Origin: Caldilineaceae bacterium
Lineage (GTDB): Bacteria > Chloroflexota > Anaerolineae > Caldilineales > Caldilineaceae
Direction: 5' to 3'
DNA length: 64,000 nt
Assembly (NCBI GenBank): GCA_026645575.1
Contig: JAPKMW010000066.1
Location: forward strand, 1 to 64,000
Below are positions 1-6,410 of the stretch, piece by piece. The position numbers and the translations under genes were made by a program. Positions within the stretch are counted from its first letter, which is position 1. Every line of letters starts with the position of its first letter. The notes under the pieces are model-generated. The model saw nothing but the letters and a program-made list of their open reading frames with translations, made no database searches and was not told the DNA's origin.

Positions 1-11
1 CATTTCCATTC

Positions 12-371
12 TTGATGCTTTGTCTAATGCTTTACTCGGCTTGCCCTTTCGCCCTGCTTGCTTGCCTGAATAGTTACGAATTGATTATCATTGATGCGGG
101 GATTGCCGAGGTGACGCTCGGCCAGGAACGGCGCACGGTTGGCCCTGGCGCCGTGGTCTTTATCCCGGCCGGCGTGCCGCATGGAACACGCAATCTGGGG
201 ACAGAAGCGTTGCAGATGCACGCCGTCTTTCCCTCGCATTGGCTGCCGATCCAATACATGGAACGCAACCCGGCCCCCGGCACCGAAGGGAATGCGCCAC
301 AACCACCCATCACCTATGACATGCGGGCGTGGGTGGCGGGGCAGTTTGCTGAAATGATCCACCCGGCATGA
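12..371 (+). CDS. Cupin-domain protein, 5' incomplete
   Basis: The C-terminal two thirds read as the second half of a small cupin barrel: EVTLGQERRTVGPG leads to the VFIPAGVPHG turn with the typical metal-ligand histidine, and a VFPSHWLP strand follows. Residues before about position 25 do not look like a cupin start, and the frame stays open to the left edge. The gene is therefore either cut by the window or has lost its first half. Cupins of this type bind a metal or small ligand, but the substrate cannot be read from sequence. The start given is only the first ATG in frame. A small hairpin follows the stop. Confidence 0.55.
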   Translation: MMLCLMLYSACPFALLACLNSYELIIIDAGIAEVTLGQERRTVGPGAVVFIPAGVPHGTRNLGTEALQMHAVFPSHWLPIQYMERNPAPGTEGNAPQPPITYDMRAWVAGQFAEMIHPA

Positions 372-383
372 GGTTCTATAGTA

Positions 384-402
384 GCGAGGGTTGAACTCTC
401 GC
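384..402 (+). terminator. Small hairpin after the cupin gene
   Basis: GCGAGGGTT and AACTCTCGC pair with one mismatch around a one-base loop, 12 bases after the cupin stop. There is no T-run, so factor-independent termination is doubtful. A related perfect hairpin (CGAGGGTT, TC, AACCCTCG) lies inside the nested repeat at 44454-44471, so this may be a repeat relic. Confidence 0.35.
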
Positions 403-418
403 TTACCGGATGCCAGCC

Positions 419-446
419 TTTGTGTACTTTTGTGTAAAAAACGGTT
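419..446 (+). promoter_or_regulatory. 28-bp A/T-rich element shared with 9289-9316
   Basis: The block reads TTTGTGTA, C, TTTTGTG, T, AAAAAACGGTT. It matches the block at 9289-9316 at 25 of 28 positions. The second copy abuts the -35 of the XRE-STAND regulator promoter, while this one lies 175 bases upstream of the first NTF2-like gene. A shared operator or a relic of a duplicated promoter would both explain it. Confidence 0.4.
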
Positions 447-620
447 CCATCTCGCTCACCGCTAGGGTAGAGTGACCGTATGAACAAACGCAGCCGTCGC
501 ACCATCACCATTGTCATTACCGACACCTGGGCGATCCGCTGGGACGATGCCACCATGACATCGACGGCTCTGCCAACACGACAATCTCAACAAACTCATT
601 TTATGAACAAGGAGAACCTA

Positions 621-1043
621 ATGACTGCTTTCGAGAACGCCACCAAATTCTTTATCGCCTGTGAAGCCCCGGAGGGCTGGGCGGGCTGTCAACCCTATGT
701 CGCTGGAGGAGCCACCTTCACTGCGCAGAGTGAGCCGCTGGTGGAAATCAAAACCGTCCAAGCCTATTGCGACTGGATGTACGGCCTGGCGACCGTCACC
801 GCCCCCGGCGCGACCTATGACCTTCACGCCTCCGCCTATGACGAGAAGACGCGCACCGCCATCTTCTTTGCTACCTATCATGCTAAGCACACCGGTGACG
901 GCGGCCCTGTACCGCCGACGCACAAAGAGACCCATACCGACTATGTCTACTTCTTGATCATGAACGAAGAGAACAAGGTTGCGCGCATGGTCAAAGTCTG
1001 GAATGCGCCCTGGGCGATGCGGGAGTTGGGTTGGCTTTCGTAA
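621..1043 (+). CDS. NTF2/SnoaL-like protein, copy 1
   Basis: This 140-residue protein has the size and layout of the SnoaL/NTF2-like cone fold: an N-terminal helix with CDWM, then paired strands TAIFFATYHAKH, DYVYFLIMN and KVARMVKVWN. The family includes ketosteroid isomerase-like enzymes, polyketide cyclases and non-enzymatic binders, and the role here is unknown. I chose the ATG at 621 because AAGGAG lies at 609-614 and the same start is used by the paralog at 16156. A longer frame from 480 has no such support. The two copies differ at about nine of 139 positions. A methyltransferase gene follows 47 bases downstream and is probably cotranscribed. Confidence 0.75.
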   Translation: MTAFENATKFFIACEAPEGWAGCQPYVAGGATFTAQSEPLVEIKTVQAYCDWMYGLATVTAPGATYDLHASAYDEKTRTAIFFATYHAKHTGDGGPVPPTHKETHTDYVYFLIMNEENKVARMVKVWNAPWAMRELGWLS

Positions 1044-1090
1044 CAACACCTTTGGCTGAAACGCCATCATCACCATCGACAGGAGAAGCA

Positions 1091-1924
1091 ATGTCAAACC
1101 AACAACCCCAATCCTTCACAGGTCATCACCACTATGCCAACATTGACCAACAAGCGGCGCCGACGAGTTTTGTCGCGCATCTCGATCAGATCACGGCGCT
1201 GGAGCAGATATTGGCCTACAAGCGCCAAAGCTATGACTTGCTGCAAATTCAGCCGGGACAACGCATCCTTGATGTCGGCTGTGGCACAGGCGACGATGTG
1301 CGGGCGATGGCTGAACGCGTTGGGGCGATGGGAAGGGTGATTGGTCTCGATAGCAGCGCGACGATGATCCAAACGGCACAGGAACGCACCGACAGCGCCA
1401 ACTTACCGGTGGAATTTCAGCTCGGCAACCTGATGCAACTCGACTTTCCAAACGCTAGTTTCGATGGCGTACGCGCAGACCGCGTGCTGCACCATATTAC
1501 CGCTTTTGAGCAAGCCTTTGGTGAGATGGTGCGTGTCACGCGTTCCGGTGGTCGCATCGTCATCTTTGAACCGGATGTTGACGCCTTTATCGTCAACTCA
1601 CCCGACAAAGCGATGACCCGCCAGGTGATCCAAACCTTTACGGACCACTACCCAAACGGACAATGCGGTCGCCATCTCTACCGGCTGTACAAAACGGCAG
1701 GGCTACAGGAGGTTGGATTACACGCCATTCCCTTTCTTTTTACGGAAGTTGAACTGGCAGAACAGACCATGAATCTTTCTCATGTCGTCAATTTAATTGC
1801 CACCAGCCACCCTGATCAAGCTGACCAGGCAAACCGCTGGCTGGCTGATGTCAAGCAAGCCGGACGCGACGGCGTCTTCTTTTGTATGCTCTTGGGCATG
1901 CTCATCGTCGGAAAAAAGCCATAA
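1091..1924 (+). CDS. Class I SAM-dependent methyltransferase (family A)
   Basis: The 277-residue protein carries motif I as DVGCGTGDD at residues 61-69, an acidic SAM-ribose position in VIGLDSS, and motif IV/post-I as VRADRVLHH followed by [10 protein letters not shown]. This matches UbiE/Methyltransf_11-type enzymes acting on small molecules, and the substrate is not evident. The ATG at 1091 is preceded by AGGAG at 1081-1085, better than an upstream in-frame ATG at 1031 that overlaps the NTF2-like gene. A decayed relative of its C-terminal half is at 19150-19413. Neighbours suggest a small modification cassette, but that is inference. Confidence 0.8.
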   Translation: MSNQQPQSFTGHHHYANIDQQAAPTSFVAHLDQITALEQILAYKRQSYDLLQIQPGQRILDVGCGTGDDVRAMAERVGAMGRVIGLDSSATMIQTAQERTDSANLPVEFQLGNLMQLDFPNASFDGVRADRVLHHITAFEQAFGEMVRVTRSGGRIVIFEPDVDAFIVNSPDKAMTRQVIQTFTDHYPNGQCGRHLYRLYKTAGLQEVGLHAIPFLFTEVELAEQTMNLSHVVNLIATSHPDQADQANRWLADVKQAGRDGVFFCMLLGMLIVGKKP

Positions 1925-2074
1925 CCATTGCACACAACGGCAGTATAAGGGGCAGTATATACCAGCTATACTTGTAGCCTGGCTGATGTTACAATGAGCA
2001 TCACCGATGGGGCAGCGGTCATGGTCGCATCGGTGGTGGTTGGAGGCTTTGTTCACGCGATAGACGAGGATTCG

Positions 2075-2842
2075 ATGACTGACTTACCTGAACATGTCCA
2101 GCGCAACCGGATCGCGTGGGACACATGGGCAGACGAATATGCGGCTGCGGGGGCGCGGGCTTGGGCGCAGACGACGCCAACGTGGGGCATCTGGGGTGTC
2201 CCCGAAGCCGATGTGGGTATGTTGCCGGCGGATTTGGCCGGCAAAGATGCGATTGAACTAGGCTGTGGGACGGCGTATGTCTCGGCCTGGCTGGCCCGTC
2301 GCGGGGCAAAGGTGGTGGGGATTGATAATTCAGCGGCGCAGTTGGCGACCGCACGGGCATTGCAACGCCAACACGGGCTGGATTTTCCATTGCTGCACGG
2401 CAATGCTGAAGCAGTTCCCTATCCCGCAGCCAGTTTCGATTTTGCGATCTCGGAGTATGGCGCCTGTCTGTGGGCCGATCCACAGCGCTGGGTGCCGGAG
2501 GCGGCGCGCTTACTGCGACCGGGCGGCCAATTGGTCTTTCTCGTCCACTCGTTTTTGCTGATGCTCTGCTCGCCCGTCATCGACGATGGCCCGGTAACGT
2601 CAACCTTGCGCCGTTCCGCGTTCAGTATGGGCCGCGTCGAATGGCCGGATGATCCCTCGGTTGAATTTCATCTCTCCCACGGTGACTGGATTCGCCTGTT
2701 GCACAGTGCGGGCTTTGCGATTGAGGATTTGATCGAAGTACAGCCGCCGGATGGGGCAACGACACGCTACCCCTTTGTTACTCTGGAATGGGCACAGCAG
2801 TGGCCTTGCGAAGAAATCTGGAAAGTCCGTCGCCGTGCATAA
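2075..2842 (+). CDS. Class I SAM-dependent methyltransferase (family B)
   Basis: The 255-residue protein has motif I as ELGCGTAYVS at residues 61-70, VVGIDNSAAQL for the ribose-binding acidic residue, and LLRPGGQLVFLVHS as the post-IV strand. An internal AISEYGACLWAD fits the substrate-side strand of Methyltransf_11 enzymes. The ATG at 2075 has GAGGA just before it; the frame is open back to 1994 without a ribosome site. The stop codon lies 15 bases before the next start, whose Shine-Dalgarno is in the gap, so the two genes are probably translated together. The substrate is unknown. Confidence 0.8.
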   Translation: MTDLPEHVQRNRIAWDTWADEYAAAGARAWAQTTPTWGIWGVPEADVGMLPADLAGKDAIELGCGTAYVSAWLARRGAKVVGIDNSAAQLATARALQRQHGLDFPLLHGNAEAVPYPAASFDFAISEYGACLWADPQRWVPEAARLLRPGGQLVFLVHSFLLMLCSPVIDDGPVTSTLRRSAFSMGRVEWPDDPSVEFHLSHGDWIRLLHSAGFAIEDLIEVQPPDGATTRYPFVTLEWAQQWPCEEIWKVRRRA

Positions 2843-2857
2843 ATGCGAGGAGGTCTC

Positions 2858-3301
2858 ATGTCGATTCGCGTAGAGCCGATCAACATCGATAATTGGGTTG
2901 AGTGCAGCCAGTTGCGCGTCAAGCCAGAGCAAGAACGGTTTATCACCAGCAATTTGGTTTGCATCGCCGAGGTGCAGTTTTACCCAGATTGGGCTGCGTA
3001 CGCGATCTACGCCGGCGATCAGCTAGTCGGCTTTGCCATGATCGAAGGGAACGAAGCGGAAGCGTGGTGGATCAGCAGCTTGATGATTGCGGCGGAATAC
3101 CAAAGGCAAGGCTATGGCCGGCTGGCGCTAGCGGCACTGGTTGATCTAGTCATTGCGCAAGGGTGTGCAGCGTTGCGGGTCGGCTACGCGAACGACAACA
3201 CGGCAGCGCGCCAGCTCTATCAACAGTCTGGTTTTGTCGAAGTGGGGCTGGATGAGGAAGGCGATATGGTCGCACAGATCAACATAGCGCAGAATTCCTA
3301 G
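2858..3301 (+). CDS. GNAT acetyltransferase, spermidine/spermine-type
   Basis: This 147-residue protein shows the acetyl-CoA pyrophosphate loop as QRQGYGR at residues 82-88, and ends with DNTAARQLYQQSGFVEVG, the alpha4/beta7 signature of GNATs. Its N-terminal part (SNLVCIAEVQFYP, then LVGFAMI) resembles Blt/PaiA-like diamine N-acetyltransferases. Polyamine acetylation is plausible but not proven. The start at 2858 is fixed by GAGGAGG at 2847-2853. It follows the methyltransferase directly on the same strand. Confidence 0.75.
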   Translation: MSIRVEPINIDNWVECSQLRVKPEQERFITSNLVCIAEVQFYPDWAAYAIYAGDQLVGFAMIEGNEAEAWWISSLMIAAEYQRQGYGRLALAALVDLVIAQGCAALRVGYANDNTAARQLYQQSGFVEVGLDEEGDMVAQINIAQNS

Positions 3302-3395
3302 AAAATAGATAATTTCTGATAGAATAGTATACCACAATTTTGATCAAGGTAAATTTTCACAGCGTGCGTTACACACCGCCAGAAACGGTACTCTC

Positions 3396-3404
3396 TGGTA
3401 TAAT
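3396..3404 (+). promoter_or_regulatory. Extended -10 promoter before the tam relic
   Basis: TGGTATAAT is a perfect extended -10 hexamer with TG one base upstream. No good -35 lies 17 bases before it. It would drive the tam-like 5' relic starting at 3458. Confidence 0.4.
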
Positions 3405-3423
3405 GGGAGATGTTCCCCCCGCA

Positions 3424-3586
3424 GTTTCCTACGAACCAAGAAGCGGAAGGAAAGAAGATGGCATCACAAACGCATCAAGGGCGGCTGGCCGGGACACGCT
3501 GGGATCCGAACCAATATCTCACCGCAATGCGTTTGCGGGCTACAAAAGATAGCCATGATACGGGCAGAAAAGTGGTTTGTCTATAA
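3424..3586 (+). pseudogene. Truncated 5' end of a tam-like methyltransferase
   Basis: Positions 3424-3520 are a close copy of 13148-13244, covering the leader and first 21 codons of the intact tam-like gene (both include QTHQGRLAGTRWDPNQYL). Similarity stops abruptly after the CTC codon. The frame then runs through unrelated sequence to a TAA at 3584, giving a 42-residue product that cannot fold as a methyltransferase. The last bases overlap the 3' end of the convergent vapC. In this copy the upstream in-frame ATG of the intact gene is ACG, which supports the second ATG as the true start in both. The junction looks like a deletion or recombination scar. Confidence 0.8.
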
Positions 3587-3997
3587 GTTGGTCAACCAAT
3601 CCTCGATTATGAGAGGGAGATGCAGCGTGAGGGGTTGAAAATGACGCAGATTACGCGTAACCACGATTGCCCCACGCCAAGCCGCAAAGACCCCGATGAG
3701 CAGATCGGGGTCGGCAATGGTAATCCCAGTGGGTGCGAGCTTTGCCCACACCATAGCAGCCACCCGCCAATCATCCTGGGTAAAATCAGCCCATTCGAGT
3801 GCTAACAGCGTTCGCTCTAAAAACGCCAGTTCCTGCGTGGCATTGATTTTTTCTAACCCGCGACGAACTTCGTAGTAGACCAACGGACAGATGACAAATT
3901 CGGCATTTGCATGTAAAAGTTCGTCGTAGTGTTTCGTGATACGCTTAACTCTACGCACAACCCCGGAAAAGATGTTACTATCCAGTACGTAGCGCAT
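3581..3997 (-). CDS. vapC: PIN-domain toxin, VapC family
   Basis: The 138-residue protein has the acidic centre of PIN ribonucleases: D6 in YVLDSNIF, E43 in YYEVRRG, D96 and D98 in ITIADPDLLIG, followed by the VTRNLRHF loop. VapC toxins are metal-dependent nucleases that cleave tRNA or rRNA and are held inactive by the partner antitoxin. The antitoxin gene ends 15 bases upstream on the same strand, and the GAGGA serving this gene overlaps its stop codon, so translation is probably coupled. The ATG at 3997 is preferred over the TTG one codon earlier. Confidence 0.85.
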   Translation of the reverse strand: MRYVLDSNIFSGVVRRVKRITKHYDELLHANAEFVICPLVYYEVRRGLEKINATQELAFLERTLLALEWADFTQDDWRVAAMVWAKLAPTGITIADPDLLIGVFAAWRGAIVVTRNLRHFQPLTLHLPLIIEDWLTNL

Positions 3998-4012
3998 CAA
4001 AGATCAGCATCC

Positions 4013-4405
4013 TCAAAGAACAGAATCATTAGCAAAATCGAGATTGGAATGAAAGACGATACGATTGTTTTGCAATTCCGCATCGAATTGATCCAGTAGC
4101 TTTTCATCCGTTGTCGTTTCACCAGCTAACCATTCATGCAGAATCTGAATAGCTAACCGATTTTGCGGACGTAACCTTGCCATGTCATCGGTAGACTGAA
4201 CCTTAAAAATTGAATCGCTACCTTCGGCGTCAATTTTGCCTGAGTATTTATCCAACCCAGCGGCTTGTGACGCTGGTATCGGCGTTAAACGCGCCACAGG
4301 CTGACCATGATAGGTAATTACATATTCCGTATGCAGTTCACGCACAGTGCGAACAATTTCACTGGCTTGATTTTTCAGTTCGCGCACACCAATTTCTTGG
4401 ATCAT
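4013..4405 (-). CDS. vapB: Phd/YefM-type antitoxin partner of VapC
   Basis: The N-terminal 45 residues match the Phd/YefM fold (GVRELKNQASEIVRTVREL, then YVITYHGQPVARL), which dimerises and binds the operon promoter. The C-terminal 80 residues are acidic and probably wrap the toxin; at 130 residues it is longer than the usual 75-90. AGGAGG lies eight bases before the ATG at 4405, so the GTG codons further upstream are not used. Tandem 13-bp repeats directly upstream are the likely autoregulatory operator. Confidence 0.85.
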   Translation of the reverse strand: MIQEIGVRELKNQASEIVRTVRELHTEYVITYHGQPVARLTPIPASQAAGLDKYSGKIDAEGSDSIFKVQSTDDMARLRPQNRLAIQILHEWLAGETTTDEKLLDQFDAELQNNRIVFHSNLDFANDSVL

Positions 4406-4418
4406 AGACACCACCTCC

Positions 4419-4445
4419 TATGTAGCCACAAGTATGTAGCCACAA
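4419..4445 (-). promoter_or_regulatory. Tandem operator upstream of vapBC
   Basis: TATGTAGCCACAA occurs twice, at 4419-4431 and 4433-4445, separated by one base, and a weaker third GTGTAGCACA follows at about 4450. The 14-bp period and position immediately upstream of the antitoxin ribosome site fit binding by a VapB/VapC complex. The first repeat overlaps the AGGAGG, so binding would also block translation initiation. Confidence 0.55.
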
Positions 4446-4650
4446 TCAGTGTAGCACATTCGATTTGGAAAATCAAGGGGTGATTGCGCGACTTCAGCCA
4501 GCGACGTTCAGCAAGTTTGTTGCCAGATTGGGCATTCATCGCCCTTGGGGACACGGTTGATCCCAAACATGCGGTCAATAATCATCTTTTAGAAACGATG
4601 TAACGGCTCTTCAAAACGGTAATGTGCTAGCGATGGGTAAGGAGACAATC

Positions 4651-5463
4651 ATGACCGTAGAACAACCCAAACAATTCAGTTACGAGTATGCCAGCATTTT
4701 TCAAGATGCCAGTGTCGTAGCGGCCTACCCGCAGCGGGCGCCTTATCCTGCCGAAGCCTTTGCGATCTTGGCGGAACTGATCGACAAGACGGTTGCCCCC
4801 TGCCGGCTGCTCGACGCCGGTTGCGGCACGGGCCAGATGACCGTCGGCTTGCTCCCCTATGCCGACCAGATCGATGCCGTGGATCTGTCGGCGGCGATGA
4901 TCGCAGCGGGTCAACAGATGCCCTACGGTGCTGATCCCAAAATCAACTGGATCACGGGCGGGATTGAAAGCGTCGCGTTACACCCGCCCTATGCGTTGAT
5001 TGTGGCCGCCGCCAGTTTGCACTGGATGCCGTGGGCCGCGACGCTTCCCCGCTTTGCCCGGCTGTTACATCCCAACGGCTATCTGGCCCTGGTCGAAAAT
5101 GTTCTGGCGCCCACCACTTGGGGCGCTGAAAGCGGCCCCATCGTCGCCCGCTATTCCCTGAATCAAGACTTTCAGCGCTATGATATGCTCTCCGTCGCCC
5201 AGGAACTCCAACGTTACGGCTTGTTTGAACTGGTGGGCATTCGGGAAACGCCGCCCATGCGCTTTCGCCAATCGGTAGACGCGCAGGTCGAAGCGTTTCA
5301 TGCCGGCAACGGTTTTTCCCGCGAGCGGATGGGCGCCGAACGAGCAGCCGCCTTCGACCAAGAACTTCGGCAGTTGCTCTGCAAGCATTATCCCAGCGGA
5401 GAAGTTGAACAAGAGATCAACGCCAGGGTGATCTACGGTAAACCGCTCGACCCCAACGCCTAA
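4651..5463 (+). CDS. Class I SAM-dependent methyltransferase (family C)
   Basis: The 270-residue protein carries LDAGCGTGQM at residues 54-63, IDAVDLSAAM for the ribose acid, and AAASLHWMPWAATL, the helix typical of Methyltransf_11/25 enzymes related to trans-aconitate methyltransferases. Its ending INARVIYGKPLDPNA is diagnostic within this window, because a decayed copy ending VIYGKPLDPVG lies at 17880-18014. AAGGAGA at 4639-4645 selects the ATG at 4651. No substrate can be named. The gene stands alone, between the TA pair and an acetyltransferase. Confidence 0.8.
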   Translation: MTVEQPKQFSYEYASIFQDASVVAAYPQRAPYPAEAFAILAELIDKTVAPCRLLDAGCGTGQMTVGLLPYADQIDAVDLSAAMIAAGQQMPYGADPKINWITGGIESVALHPPYALIVAAASLHWMPWAATLPRFARLLHPNGYLALVENVLAPTTWGAESGPIVARYSLNQDFQRYDMLSVAQELQRYGLFELVGIRETPPMRFRQSVDAQVEAFHAGNGFSRERMGAERAAAFDQELRQLLCKHYPSGEVEQEINARVIYGKPLDPNA

Positions 5464-5549
5464 GTCGTTGCCGCAAAGAGAGGCTATACAAGACATAGCG
5501 GACAGAAAGCAAGATTTCTGTGCGATTTATGCTGTAGGGAGAGAATATC

Positions 5550-6110
5550 ATGCAACTGGAAACCACCCGTCTACACTTACGTGAATTCATGCTAACCGAT
5601 TGGCCGGCGGTGCAAGCCTACTGTGCTGACCCTATCGTTGTCCACTATATGCCCTTTGGCCCCAACACCGACGCCGAGACGCAGGCGTGGCTCCAGTGGT
5701 GTCTGGAACAGGGTCAAACAGAGCCGCGCCAGATCTATTCACTCACCATTGTCTTGAAAAGCACGGGCCAACTGATTGGCAATTGTACCTTAGCATTGAA
5801 TCCGGCAGAGCCGCGTGAAGCCGCCTTTTCCTATCTGCTCAACCGCGCCTACTGGGGACAGGGTTATGCCACCGAAGCCATGCACGCGCTCTTCACCTTT
5901 GGGTTCAAGGAACTCGGTCTACACCGGGTGGCGGATGCCGTTGACCCGGCCAACATCGCCTCAATTCGTGTCCTGGAAAAGCTCGGCTTGCGCCGTGAGG
6001 GGCATCTGCGCGCGGCGCTCTGGCATCAAGGCCGCTGGTGCGATGAATATCTCTACGCCATGCTTGCCGATGAATGGCAAACAGGGCAACAGGGCGAAGC
6101 AAGCCAATAA
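5550..6110 (+). CDS. RimJ/RimL-type GNAT acetyltransferase
   Basis: The 186-residue protein opens with ETTRLHLREF, the standard RimJ/RimL start. It has the CoA loop WGQGYATEA at residues 102-110 and the closing LHRVADAVDPANIASIRVLEKLG signature, in which N and S-x-R-V-L-E-K-L-G line the cofactor. Members acetylate N-termini of ribosomal proteins or small molecules such as antibiotics, and the target here is open. A short relic with a second RimL-like start follows at 6133. Confidence 0.8.
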   Translation: MQLETTRLHLREFMLTDWPAVQAYCADPIVVHYMPFGPNTDAETQAWLQWCLEQGQTEPRQIYSLTIVLKSTGQLIGNCTLALNPAEPREAAFSYLLNRAYWGQGYATEAMHALFTFGFKELGLHRVADAVDPANIASIRVLEKLGLRREGHLRAALWHQGRWCDEYLYAMLADEWQTGQQGEASQ

Positions 6111-6132
6111 GTCATGACCGCTAAAGAGAACA

Positions 6133-6273
6133 ATGAACCAATCCGACCATTTTGACTTTTCCACCTTCCCCACCCTGACCACCGATCGCCCCTTGTCCCT
6201 GGCCAGCCTGATCGTGGCGATGCAGGTTACCCAGCGCGTGGACGAATGGGATTCACGCTCTCCTGCCGCATAG
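6133..6273 (+). pseudogene. 46-residue relic with a RimL-like N-terminus
   Basis: The reading frame opens with FSTFPTLTTDRPL, the hallmark first strand of RimJ/RimL acetyltransferases. After about 22 residues it leaves the family and stops at TAG 6271. It most likely records a second acetyltransferase gene lost by deletion. The 137 bases that follow, up to 6410, contain no frame I recognise. Confidence 0.5.
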
Positions 6274-6410
6274 GCTTACCGGCAGGTATCGGGCTCATGA
6301 AGGTTGACCCCAATCTCATCTGTGGCATGCATTATGCGGCGGCTACCACCCAGCATCCTTGCGATTAACAATCACCGAGGTGGAGCCATATCTTTGGGGT
6401 CAGTAAACGA

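Noticed and set aside
480..620. Upstream extension of the first NTF2-like gene
   Set aside because: The paralog starts at the equivalent of 621 with the same AAGGAG spacing, and the extra residues match nothing.
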